Origin: Aquiflexum lacus
GTDB taxonomy: Bacteria; Bacteroidota; Bacteroidia; Cytophagales; Cyclobacteriaceae
Reading direction: 5' to 3'
NCBI RefSeq assembly: GCF_015476655.1
Contig: NZ_JABFHF010000004.1
Coordinates: 62,001 to 126,000, forward strand
Length of the DNA stretch: 64,000 nucleotides
Both the position numbers and the translations under genes were made by a program. The notes under the pieces are model-generated. The model was not told where the DNA came from, made no database searches, and saw only the letters and a list, made by a program, of their open reading frames with translations. This document shows positions 33,441-42,595 of this stretch, piece by piece; the first letter of the stretch is position 1, and the number at the start of each line of letters is the position of its first letter.

Positions 33441-35840
33441 ATGAAGAAACGTTTTAAAAAAATCCGGGAATGGATTAAGGTAAAAACCCAGCTGGTTAAA
33501 CCTGGTCCCAATGCCGTAAAAGGTGCTGCTTGGGGTTTGGCCTTGCTTTCCTTATTCATCTATCTGCTGTTCATCATATTTTTTGCAATCAAAGACCCAT
33601 GGATTTTGGTACTTGCTTTGTGCGTTCTCGTAGTAGCTGTTTTGTTTGCCTTTATTGGTCGTTGGATATTTAAGCTGCTGCTCTCCTTTCCGAAAGCACT
33701 TATATTGTCCCTGCTCTTCTCCATTCCTATCTGGTTTGTTTCTTTGTCTTTTCAGTTGATCCTTTTATTGACCGTTTTATGGATTGGATTATTGCTGGGG
33801 GCTTCTTTTGGAGTTTTTAAATATACTGGCTATTCCAATTTGACCTGGCCAAAGAAATCCATCCTTCTGATTGGATTGGTTCTAGGTTTTTCAGGCTTAG
33901 TGGCCGCAATCTATTTTTATCAATCAAAGGGCTTTGAAATGGACCCGCCAATAAACGCGGCCATTTATGCGGAAACTAACATCCAGCCATTACAAATTGA
34001 ATCTCCGGCCGAATATGGGCCTTATGCTGTCGGCACTTTAAATTATGGCAGTGGGGAAGATAAACACCGCATTGGATTCGGGGAAAAAGCAGACCTCAAA
34101 ACAAAAGCAGTCAATGGATTGCCGTTTATAGACAACTGGAAAGGCATCAGTGGTTGGTGGCGGGAAAAATACTGGGGTTTTGATGAAAGTAACCTGCCTT
34201 TGAATGCCCGGGTTTGGTATCCGGAGGGAGACGGTCCTTTTCCCTTGGTATTAATTGTTCATGGCAACCACCTCATGCAGGATTATTCAGACCCAGGCTA
34301 TGCCTATTTGGGCGAGTTACTGGCTTCTCAAGGTATGATTTTGGTTTCGGTTGATCAAAATTTCATCAATGGTTCCTGGTCTAACCTTTTTGGAAACTTG
34401 GAGAAAGAAAATGATGCCAGGGCATGGCTGTTGTTGGAGCATTTGAAGCTGTGGAGACAATCGAAAGCGGATGCAGAACATCCTTTATTTGAAAAAGCTA
34501 ACTTACAAAATATTGCCTTGATCGGACATTCCAGAGGTGGAGAAGCAGTAGCACATGCCGCACTTTTTAACCGGCTGCCCTTCTATCCCGATGATGCATC
34601 AGTGGCATTTGATTACAATTTTTCCATAAAATCCATTGTTGCCATTGCCCCGGTAGATGCCCAATACATGCCAAGTGACCGCAAAACCAGCCTTGAAGAC
34701 ATCAACTATCTCGTCTTTCATGGTGCTCAGGATGGGGATGTCACTTCCTACATGGGTGCTCAGCAGTTTAATCGGATAAGTTTCAAAGACAGAGATACCT
34801 ACCATTTCAAATCAGGCCTCTACATCTATGGCGCTAACCATGGGCAATTCAACACCTCTTGGGGGAAAAATGATATAGGCTCACCGTTTTTGGGGCTGCT
34901 CAATCTCCAACAATTGATGTCCGGAGAATCCCAACGAAGCATCGCCAAAGTATACATCAGTGCCTTTCTTCAAGGTACTTTAATGGATAAATTTGAATAT
35001 CTGCCTCTATTCAAGGATGCCCGGTATGGCAAAAATTGGTTTCCTGAAACAGTTTACCTGAGCCAGTTTGAGGATTCACAAACGCATTACATCTGCGATT
35101 TTGAGGAAGATTTTGACCTGAGTACCACTACCCTCGATCATGGAAAAATAGAAGCCAGTAACCTTACCGTTTGGAAAGAACAGGAACTGAGTCTCAAACC
35201 GGGAAAATCAGGCACAAAAGCAGCCGTATTGGGCTGGCATTACGAAGCGGCATTGAAGGATTCCATAAACCTGAAATCCATAGGTACCGATTTTCCGGAT
35301 TCGCTGATAGCCAATTATACCATTTTATTGGATTCAGGATTCAAAGCATTAAAATCGAATGATCTATTGGTTTTTTCATTGGCTGAATCTTCAGAAGAAA
35401 GCAATCCCAAAAGCCAAGGAAAATGGGTAAAAGCCAAAGAGAAGGAAAACGACAAATACGAGGATGAACCTGAAAAAGAAACTTCAAAATCCAAGAAAGG
35501 CAAAAAGGATGATAAACCCGAAAAATATCCCATAGACTTTTCCATCGAATTGGAGGATTTTGAAGGTCAAAAAATCAGATTTCCACTGAGCACCTATTCA
35601 GCCCTACAAAACCAATTGGAAGTAGCCATCTGGAAATCGGATTTTATCAAAGGGGACAAGCAATCAGAAATGGTTTTTCAAAAATTCATCTTCGATTTGG
35701 ATACATTTAAGCAACTTAACCCTGATTTTAACCCCAGTCGCCTGGCCTTGATCCGGTTTGTTTTTGACAGAAGCCCCAAAGGAGTGGTAATCCTTGATAA
35801 TTTGGGTTGGATGAATCCCTTTCCTGAGAAAAAGAAATAA
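33441..35840 (+). CDS. Membrane-anchored alpha/beta hydrolase
   Basis: 799 aa. The first ~180 residues contain four to five hydrophobic segments, then a large extracytoplasmic alpha/beta hydrolase domain. The nucleophile elbow is GHSRGGEAVAHAA (Ser near residue 363), with an oxyanion-side motif LIVHGNHLMQDYS, a likely acidic residue in FHGAQDGDVTSY and a likely catalytic His in GANHGQFN. This fits the dienelactone hydrolase/chlorophyllase/PAF-acetylhydrolase-like group. The last ~270 residues form an extra domain with a highly charged low-complexity linker (Lys/Glu-rich, around residues 655-690). Substrate unknown; an ester of a lipid or polymer is plausible. It stands alone between two blocks of signalling genes. 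Confidence 0.85.
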   Translation: MKKRFKKIREWIKVKTQLVKPGPNAVKGAAWGLALLSLFIYLLFIIFFAIKDPWILVLALCVLVVAVLFAFIGRWIFKLLLSFPKALILSLLFSIPIWFVSLSFQLILLLTVLWIGLLLGASFGVFKYTGYSNLTWPKKSILLIGLVLGFSGLVAAIYFYQSKGFEMDPPINAAIYAETNIQPLQIESPAEYGPYAVGTLNYGSGEDKHRIGFGEKADLKTKAVNGLPFIDNWKGISGWWREKYWGFDESNLPLNARVWYPEGDGPFPLVLIVHGNHLMQDYSDPGYAYLGELLASQGMILVSVDQNFINGSWSNLFGNLEKENDARAWLLLEHLKLWRQSKADAEHPLFEKANLQNIALIGHSRGGEAVAHAALFNRLPFYPDDASVAFDYNFSIKSIVAIAPVDAQYMPSDRKTSLEDINYLVFHGAQDGDVTSYMGAQQFNRISFKDRDTYHFKSGLYIYGANHGQFNTSWGKNDIGSPFLGLLNLQQLMSGESQRSIAKVYISAFLQGTLMDKFEYLPLFKDARYGKNWFPETVYLSQFEDSQTHYICDFEEDFDLSTTTLDHGKIEASNLTVWKEQELSLKPGKSGTKAAVLGWHYEAALKDSINLKSIGTDFPDSLIANYTILLDSGFKALKSNDLLVFSLAESSEESNPKSQGKWVKAKEKENDKYEDEPEKETSKSKKGKKDDKPEKYPIDFSIELEDFEGQKIRFPLSTYSALQNQLEVAIWKSDFIKGDKQSEMVFQKFIFDLDTFKQLNPDFNPSRLALIRFVFDRSPKGVVILDNLGWMNPFPEKKK

Positions 35841-36093
35841 TTCTACCAAGGCCTAAAATTCAATGGATGTTGAGCGTTTTAGTTAATTTTTAGTCAAAAT
35901 GTAATTTTTGACCATCCTCAAGGAATCAAAAATTGGTTTACACAATAAATTCCAATGAAATTCAGTGATCTACAAAAATTATCCGTTCTTGATGATTATA
36001 TTTCCTTGTTTAAATAAAAAAACAAGAACTTTGGACAAAAAAAGTAAAATAAGCGTTGCTGAAAATGAATCACTTAAATTATTTAACTGTCAA
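35841..36093. other. Intergenic stretch upstream of the 36094 kinase
   Basis: 253 bp, AT-rich. It includes an in-frame upstream extension of the kinase (from 35965) that looks non-coding because it would bury the signal peptide. No clear promoter box at correct spacing was seen. Confidence 0.4.
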
Positions 36094-38304
36094 ATGATGC
36101 CTATTAGGTTTGTTCTGGGTTTAGTTTTGTCACTCACTTTTATTTCGGAAAAAAGCTTTTCCCAAACACCGAGAGCAGATAGTCTTTTAACAGTAGTCAA
36201 TTCCTCGTCGGATGATAGTTTGAAGGTTAGGGCCTATTTGGATTTGGGTCAGGAATTTTTGAGTTCAGACATCAGTCAAGCGATCCATTACCTTGATGAT
36301 GCCATTCTTATAGCCCTTAAAATCGATTATAAAAAGGGGCTGGCAGATGCTTATAATTTACAAGGAAGGGCATTGGCCAATCAGGGCAATTTCCAGGATG
36401 CTATTTTTATAAACAGACAATCTTTAGCTGAATATCAAAATCTCAATGACAAAGCCGGAGAAGCTAATATTCTAAGCAACCTAGGGTCTATTTATTACAG
36501 AATGGGAAACAGTAGCAAAGCCTTGGAATATCATTTTCAATCCCTCAAAATTTCTCAGGAAATCGATAATAAATTAAGAATTGGAACTTCATATAATAAT
36601 ATTGGTACAGTTTATCAAAAATCCGAAAGTACGCTTGATGATGCATTGGATTCCTACAAAAAAGCTTTGGATGTTTTTGAGCAAATAGATTATGAAGCCG
36701 GAATTTCCACAGTGGCCATGAATATTGGAGAAATCTATTTTTTGGAATTTAAATACGATTCTGCCATACAATACCATCAAGTAGCCTTGGAAATTTGTGA
36801 TGGGACTATTGATGCACCTTTTCCACTTACCCAATTGGGAGAGATATATGGTATTTTGGGTGAATTCGAAACTGCAAATAACTATCATAGAAGGGCATTG
36901 GGCATTTCAGAAAAACTGGATGCTAAATTTGATCTTACCCAAAGTCTTATCGGTTTTGCAAAAACCCAAAAAAGACAAGGGGATTCCCAACAGGCTATCA
37001 GAACATTGGAAAGGGCAAGAGTTCTTGCGTTAGAGATCGATGCCAAAAACGAATTAAAAGATGCTTATGAGGGTTTATCTGAATTATTTGCATTGACTGG
37101 TGATTACAAAACCGCTTATGAGAATGAGATCAATGCAAAATCTATAAAAGAGGAAATTGCAAAATCCAGCACGGATGAGATGATCAGGCAGCTTCAGTTT
37201 GAATTTGAACTGAGCCAAAAAGAAGCTGAAATAGAACTCCTCCAAAAAGACACGGAGTTGAAAAATGCAGCAGTATCCAATCAGCGGATTGTAATTTTTG
37301 CAGCATTTGGGGGCTTGTTCATGTTTCTTTTTATCAGTATTTCGCTTTTCCGTAACAACCTGAGCAAGAAAAAAGCCAACCGCCTACTCCAAGCCCAAAA
37401 AGAAGAGATCCATGCCCAAAGGGAAAAGGTTGAATTGGCTTTAGATCAATTGAAATCCACCCAAGCACAATTGATCCATTCTGAGAAAATGGCTTCCCTA
37501 GGTGAACTTACCGCAGGCATTGCCCACGAAATCAAGAATCCCTTGAATTTTGTGAACAATTTTTCAGAAGTAAGTTATGACATGATTCTGGAGATACAGG
37601 AATTGAGAAGCAAACAGGACACCGAAAATCAACCCTCTGAAACTCTAAAAACAGAAAATGACAAATTGGAGGATGAACTTTTGAGAGACATTAGGATTAA
37701 TCTTGAAAAAGTAACGCATCACGGGCAGCGGGCCGATGCCATTGTGCAAGGAATGTTAGAACATAGTAAGATCCGTCATGGTGAGAAGGAACCGACTGAC
37801 CTTAATGTACTTGCAAAAGAATATTTGAATTTGACCTATCAAAGTTTCAAGGCCAAAAACAAGGATGCAGACATCAAACTGATTACAGATTTTGATACAT
37901 CAATTCCAAAAATCGAGATAGTACGACAGGATTTCGGACGGGTATTATTGAATATCATCAACAATGCTTTTTACGTCCTTAACAAAAAAAATGGAACTCA
38001 AAACGAAGACAAGCTTCCTACGCTAACCCTTACGACTTCTTTCTACACCAACCCTCAAGGATTAAAAGGTGCAAAAATTTCCATCACCGACAACGGACCT
38101 GGAATTCCTGATAAGATCAAAGGTAAAATTTTTCAACCGTTCTTTACCACAAAACCTACCGGAGAAGGTACCGGATTAGGTTTGAGTTTGAGTTATGACA
38201 TCGTAAAAGCAAATGGTGGAGAAATTAAGGTATTTTCAGAAGTTGGAAAAGGAACTACTTTTTTGATTGATGTGCCTGCCCATGAAGGCGCAAATGAAGC
38301 ATAG
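36094..38304 (+). CDS. TPR sensor histidine kinase
   Basis: 736 aa from the ATG at 36094, chosen because it places a signal peptide (MMPIRFVLGLVLSLTFISEKSFSQ) at the N-terminus; the frame extends upstream to 35965. The extracytoplasmic TPR array is regular (GNFQDAIFINRQSLAEYQN, GNSSKALEYHFQSLKISQE, STLDDALDSYKKALDVFEQ). Membrane segment about 399-419, coiled coil, DHp His478 in [17 protein letters not shown], a hybrid of the two H-box subtypes. The HATPase has NIINNAFYVL, DNGPGIP, TTKPTGEGTGLGLS and KANGGE. It has no heptamer array and no palindrome, so it looks like an older, undisturbed paralog. It is followed by a receiver and the propeller cyclase and probably opens the output-rich half of the island. 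Confidence 0.92.
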   Translation: MMPIRFVLGLVLSLTFISEKSFSQTPRADSLLTVVNSSSDDSLKVRAYLDLGQEFLSSDISQAIHYLDDAILIALKIDYKKGLADAYNLQGRALANQGNFQDAIFINRQSLAEYQNLNDKAGEANILSNLGSIYYRMGNSSKALEYHFQSLKISQEIDNKLRIGTSYNNIGTVYQKSESTLDDALDSYKKALDVFEQIDYEAGISTVAMNIGEIYFLEFKYDSAIQYHQVALEICDGTIDAPFPLTQLGEIYGILGEFETANNYHRRALGISEKLDAKFDLTQSLIGFAKTQKRQGDSQQAIRTLERARVLALEIDAKNELKDAYEGLSELFALTGDYKTAYENEINAKSIKEEIAKSSTDEMIRQLQFEFELSQKEAEIELLQKDTELKNAAVSNQRIVIFAAFGGLFMFLFISISLFRNNLSKKKANRLLQAQKEEIHAQREKVELALDQLKSTQAQLIHSEKMASLGELTAGIAHEIKNPLNFVNNFSEVSYDMILEIQELRSKQDTENQPSETLKTENDKLEDELLRDIRINLEKVTHHGQRADAIVQGMLEHSKIRHGEKEPTDLNVLAKEYLNLTYQSFKAKNKDADIKLITDFDTSIPKIEIVRQDFGRVLLNIINNAFYVLNKKNGTQNEDKLPTLTLTTSFYTNPQGLKGAKISITDNGPGIPDKIKGKIFQPFFTTKPTGEGTGLGLSLSYDIVKANGGEIKVFSEVGKGTTFLIDVPAHEGANEA

Positions 38305-38478
38305 GTAAAAACTTACATAAAGTTGCTTTACTTCGAAAAATATTAATGAAAATTGCTAAATTGTAGTCCAGAAATAACACCATAATTACCAAAAACCTGT
38401 ATTTAAAATTAAGTTGAGAGTTTATTGCTCTTCAGCTTTTAAAAAGAATTATTTGTGTAAATAATTAAATTTTAAATT

Positions 38479-38496
38479 CACATAAATTAAAAAAAA
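38479..38496 (+). promoter_or_regulatory. 18-nt AT-rich leader shared with the 42596 gene
   Basis: CACATAAATTAAAAAAAA lies directly before the receiver ATG. The identical 18-mer occurs at 42570-42587, just before the cNMP-patatin gene. It could be a shared translation enhancer or a chance A-rich match. Confidence 0.35.
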
Positions 38497-38892
38497 ATGA
38501 AATTTTTAGTGGTTGATGACGAAAAGGATGTTGAGTTATTGTTTCAACAAAAACTCAGAAAAGAAATCAGAAATGGTTCCATTGAGCTAAAGTTTGCTTT
38601 TTCAGGAAATGAAGCGCTTGAAATCATGGAAAAAAGTGAATCAGAAGAGGTGATGTATATTTTTTCTGACATCAATATGCCAGGAATGACCGGACTTGAA
38701 TTGTTGGATAAGTTAAAAGCAAAATTTCCTCAAATACCTGTAAGCATGATCTCAGCGTATGGTGACGCTGAAAATTATGAAAAAGCCATCGAATTGGGGG
38801 CAAAGGAGTTTTTTGTAAAACCGATCAACTTTGAAAACCTGAAAGTGGAATTGAACAAGATCATTGAGGATAAGGAACCTAAAAAAGAATAG
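38497..38892 (+). CDS. Stand-alone CheY-like response regulator
   Basis: 131 aa, a single receiver domain with no output domain. The acidic pair is in VVDDEKD, the phospho-acceptor Asp in FSDINMPGMTG, the Ser switch in MISAYGD and the conserved Lys in FFVKPI, so all catalytic residues of a functional receiver are present. It is about 60% similar by eye to the receiver at 47226. It lies 18 bp before the propeller adenylate cyclase gene and downstream of the 36094 TPR kinase. It therefore probably takes phosphate from one or more of the kinases and acts by protein contact; control of the neighbouring cyclase is inference. Confidence 0.93.
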   Translation: MKFLVVDDEKDVELLFQQKLRKEIRNGSIELKFAFSGNEALEIMEKSESEEVMYIFSDINMPGMTGLELLDKLKAKFPQIPVSMISAYGDAENYEKAIELGAKEFFVKPINFENLKVELNKIIEDKEPKKE

Positions 38893-38910
38893 CCTTCAGT
38901 GCTAATCTAA

Positions 38911-41900
38911 ATGGAAAAACATCCAGATTTTCAAGGTATCTCCTCTCTTTATTTGATTCCTTGCTATACTTTCATTTTGGTGCTTTTTATCTTCTATTCC
39001 TGTACAAAAAAGGATTCTCCTTTTAGGTCGGTTTCAGAAGAAATCATTACAGATAAACCTTTTTCAAACCCAAAAATAACTTATATCTCAGAGCTCCCGG
39101 ATTCTCTCCAACCTACAAAATCTCTCCTCAGCGAAATGCCCAAACCCAGGGTGATACCTGTCCCAAAACAAAAAGGAAATTCCTACGAAAGAACCAATAT
39201 AGCAGGAGAAAGGCAAATTGTAGAACTCGAACCTCCTCAACTTTACTCCCTCCCTGTTTTGATCGATGAAAATGGCCTCACCCCATTAAATGAGCAAGGA
39301 ATTCCCTATTTGATCGGTAATGGGGGCAAAGGTCAATTTAAGAATTATACTTCTGAGGATGGTTTAGCTGCTGATATGATCCGAAGTATCCTGATTGACA
39401 GCAGAGGTGATTTATGGATAGGGACATTCGGAGGGGGGGTCAGCCGTTTTGATGGATTGGAATTCAAAAACTTCACCGTGGATCATGGCTTGCCCAATGA
39501 AGCCATTGTACGGATTTTTGAGGATAGCAATGAAAACCTCTGGTTTGCCTCCAATACTGGAGGTGTCAGCAAATATGATGGCAAAAAGTTCACCAAATAC
39601 AGGACATTTGAAGGCATGTCCTCAAATATTATTTGGAGTATGGGGGAAGACCTGGAAGGAAACATCTGGTTTGGCACCTATGATGCGGGAGTAGTCAAAT
39701 ATGATGGAAATTCATTTACTACAATCGGTTCTGAAGATGGACTGGCCGGAGATTTTATCTTGGGGATAGATAAAGATTTGGAAGGGACGATGTGGTTTGG
39801 GGGAATTGCGGGGCTTAACAAGATGTCCGGAGAAAAAATCGAAACTTATACCATCGATAATGGTCTCCCCTCAAATGCTTTACTGACTGTTAAACAGCAA
39901 AAGAACGGTCCCTTGTGGTTGGGTACAGTTTTGGGATTGAGTAAGTTTGATGGCAAGGGTTTTAAAAATTATTATGTAGAAAATGGCCTTGCAGATAACC
40001 TTGTTTGGGGTATTGCTGAGGAATCATATAAAAAATTGTGGCTGGCTACTGCTTATGGTATCAGTTCATTTGATGGGCATGAATTCAAATCCTATACAAC
40101 GGCAACAGGACTTTTGGATAACGGAACCCGCGATATAGCTATAGAAGAAAATGGTACAATCTGGATTGGGACAGAAGAGGCGGGTTTGAGTAGGTTTGAG
40201 GGAGATGCTTTTACCAATTTCACCAAGAATGAAGGTTTAAAAGAAACCGCAATAATCGATAATATTTTTCAAGATAGGGAAGGCAATATTTGGTTTGGTT
40301 CTGTTCTTGGTTTACACAAATATGACCAATATTCATTCACTGCTTTTAGTAGAACTCAAGGAGGGCTAATTGAGAATACAGTCAATTGTTCCTATCAGGA
40401 CACAAACGGAGAATATTGGTTTGGAGGCCCCATTGGTATTTCTCGTTTTGATGGAAAAAGATTTCTTCATTATGGCCCAGAACAGGGGTTTCATGACAAA
40501 AAAGTATTGGATATCACACAGGATGAACGGGGAATTTTCTGGTTTGCCTTGGGTAATGGACTTTCCAGTTTCAATGGTGAGGAATTTAAATTTTATCAAT
40601 CAGGAAATGGAGTCCTTGAGGAGATTAAGGAGATTTTTATAGACAGTTTTGGTAACTTCTGGATTGCTTCTTGGCATGGACTTACACTTTTTGAAAATGG
40701 AATGTTCGCACATTATGGTCCAGAACAGGGTTTACCAATTTTGGTTGGAGATATATCCCAAGATGAAAATGGCAACCTCTGGTTAGCTACTTCAGAAGGA
40801 ATTGCCTTTTTGGATTCGGATCAACTCACGCAATTAAAAAACAATCCATCCAAAAAACTTGATTTCAGGCATCTGACCAAAGAAGATGGTCTTGTGGAAA
40901 AACAAGCATTTCAGGTACTTCCGTTACCGGAGGGGAAAATAGCGGTGGGTTCAGCAAAGGGAATTCAGTTATTTGACATTCCTTCCATGGGAGAATCGAA
41001 TTTTTCCAAAATAGTTGGATCTGACTGGTATCATATCAGTACAGGATATCCGGTAAAAGAGATCAACCCGGCTGGAAAAAAGACCATGTTTTTGGATAGG
41101 GATGGAATAATCTGGGCTGCAACAGAAAGTAGTAACACTGGTTTGGTAAGGTTTGATTACAAGACAATCCATAAAAGAAAGAATAAACCTCAATTAAAAT
41201 TAAAAGACATCAGGCTAAACGAAACACCTGTATCCTGGCATTCCATAATCTCAAATCCCTTAGAGATCGAAGAAAAAGATTCTGCCAATACCGTAGCTGT
41301 CCATGTGGAAGAAATGCAAAAATTGGGTGTAAAACTAGATACACAAAAGCGGGATTCATTGGCAACACATTTGGCTGGTGTCAGGCTTGATGATATCAGC
41401 CCTTTTTATTTCATCCCCCAAAAACTTGTCCTTCCCTATCGGTTCAACCGGGTGACTTTTGAATATGGCACCAATGAGCTTTCTCATCCTAACTTGATCG
41501 AATACCAGTATTTTCTGGAAGGATATGACCGGGACTGGAGTCCTGTGAACAATGAACCTAAAGTCACTTTTGGGAATATCCGGGAAGGAAATTATACTTT
41601 CCAGATTAGGGCGAGATATATAGGTGTAGTGGAGGAGGGTGCTAATGATTGGACAGAACCTTTAACCTATAGCTTTAGCGTATTGCCTCCTTGGTACCGT
41701 ACTTGGTGGGCTTATTTGATATATGCCTTGGGATTTATTGGAAGCTTAAGATTTTATGTCAAACGGAGGGAATGGGCCTTGAAAAAACGGCAGGAAGAAC
41801 TGGAACATACGGTGGATGTCAGGACAGCCGAACTGAGGGCAGAAAAGAAAAAATCCGATGATCTTTTATTGAATATACTTCCGGAAGAAGTGGCAGAAGA

Positions 41901-42501
41901 ACTCAAAGCCAAGGGAAGTGCCGATGCCCAATTAATCGATGAGGTCACTGTGCTTTTTACAGATTTCAAAGGGTTCACCCAATTGTCTGAAAAACTCAGC
42001 CCAAGAGAATTGGTGGCAGAAATAAATGAGTGTTTTTCTGCATTTGACTATATCATGCAAAAACACAAAATTGAAAAAATCAAAACGATCGGAGATGCCT
42101 ACATGGCCGCGGGAGGATTACCGACACCCAATCAGACGCATGCTAAAGATGTGGTCAATGCCGCTTTGGACATTCAGGAGTATATGAAAAACCACAAGTT
42201 GACCAAAGAAGCCAAAGGTGAACTGTTTTTTGAGATCAGGATTGGCATTCATACAGGTCCTGTAGTTGCGGGAATTGTAGGAGTAAAAAAATTCCAATAT
42301 GATATCTGGGGAGACACTGTAAATACTGCAAGTAGAATGGAAAGTAGTGGAGAAACCGGAAAAGTCAATATCAGCGGAACTACCTATCAAGAAGTAAAGG
42401 AGTTTTTTAAATGTAGTCACCGTGGCAAGATCGCCGCCAAAGGAAAGGGAGAAATAGACATGTATTTTGTAGAAATAATTGAACCAAACCTTATAAAATA
42501 A
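38911..42501 (+). CDS. Lipoprotein-type propeller/Y_Y_Y adenylate cyclase (class III)
   Basis: 1196 aa. The N-terminal membrane segment ends in a lipobox-like IFYSC. The following linker (prolines, VIPVPKQ, PYLIGNGGKG) and ~14 propeller blades resemble the 4375 kinase. A Y_Y_Y domain and a membrane segment (about 930-950) follow. The cytoplasmic end is a class III cyclase instead of a kinase. Metal-binding residues are Asp1018 (FTDFKGFT) and Asp1062 (IGDAYM). Lys1058 and Asp1131 (YDIWGD) fit the adenine-recognising pair. Asn1138 and Arg1142 (NTASR) fit the transition-state pair. It should therefore make cAMP directly in response to an extracytoplasmic signal. Receiver upstream (18 bp) and cNMP-binding patatin downstream (94 bp) make a coherent module. 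Confidence 0.93.
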   Translation: MEKHPDFQGISSLYLIPCYTFILVLFIFYSCTKKDSPFRSVSEEIITDKPFSNPKITYISELPDSLQPTKSLLSEMPKPRVIPVPKQKGNSYERTNIAGERQIVELEPPQLYSLPVLIDENGLTPLNEQGIPYLIGNGGKGQFKNYTSEDGLAADMIRSILIDSRGDLWIGTFGGGVSRFDGLEFKNFTVDHGLPNEAIVRIFEDSNENLWFASNTGGVSKYDGKKFTKYRTFEGMSSNIIWSMGEDLEGNIWFGTYDAGVVKYDGNSFTTIGSEDGLAGDFILGIDKDLEGTMWFGGIAGLNKMSGEKIETYTIDNGLPSNALLTVKQQKNGPLWLGTVLGLSKFDGKGFKNYYVENGLADNLVWGIAEESYKKLWLATAYGISSFDGHEFKSYTTATGLLDNGTRDIAIEENGTIWIGTEEAGLSRFEGDAFTNFTKNEGLKETAIIDNIFQDREGNIWFGSVLGLHKYDQYSFTAFSRTQGGLIENTVNCSYQDTNGEYWFGGPIGISRFDGKRFLHYGPEQGFHDKKVLDITQDERGIFWFALGNGLSSFNGEEFKFYQSGNGVLEEIKEIFIDSFGNFWIASWHGLTLFENGMFAHYGPEQGLPILVGDISQDENGNLWLATSEGIAFLDSDQLTQLKNNPSKKLDFRHLTKEDGLVEKQAFQVLPLPEGKIAVGSAKGIQLFDIPSMGESNFSKIVGSDWYHISTGYPVKEINPAGKKTMFLDRDGIIWAATESSNTGLVRFDYKTIHKRKNKPQLKLKDIRLNETPVSWHSIISNPLEIEEKDSANTVAVHVEEMQKLGVKLDTQKRDSLATHLAGVRLDDISPFYFIPQKLVLPYRFNRVTFEYGTNELSHPNLIEYQYFLEGYDRDWSPVNNEPKVTFGNIREGNYTFQIRARYIGVVEEGANDWTEPLTYSFSVLPPWYRTWWAYLIYALGFIGSLRFYVKRREWALKKRQEELEHTVDVRTAELRAEKKKSDDLLLNILPEEVAEELKAKGSADAQLIDEVTVLFTDFKGFTQLSEKLSPRELVAEINECFSAFDYIMQKHKIEKIKTIGDAYMAAGGLPTPNQTHAKDVVNAALDIQEYMKNHKLTKEAKGELFFEIRIGIHTGPVVAGIVGVKKFQYDIWGDTVNTASRMESSGETGKVNISGTTYQEVKEFFKCSHRGKIAAKGKGEIDMYFVEIIEPNLIK

Positions 42502-42569
42502 GGCAAAACAGAAAAAACACACTATTATGAAACAGTTTTTGCTTTAATTTTACCTTTTTCGAAAAAATC

Positions 42570-42587
42570 CACATAAATTAAAAAAAA
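42570..42587 (+). promoter_or_regulatory. 18-nt AT-rich leader, copy 2
   Basis: Identical to 38479-38496; it ends 8 bp before the start at 42596. Confidence 0.35.
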
Positions 42588-42595
42588 TAAAGTCA

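Noticed and set aside
35965-36093. Upstream start for the 36094 TPR kinase
   Set aside because: The extension is polar and would place a clear signal peptide about 43 residues inside the protein.
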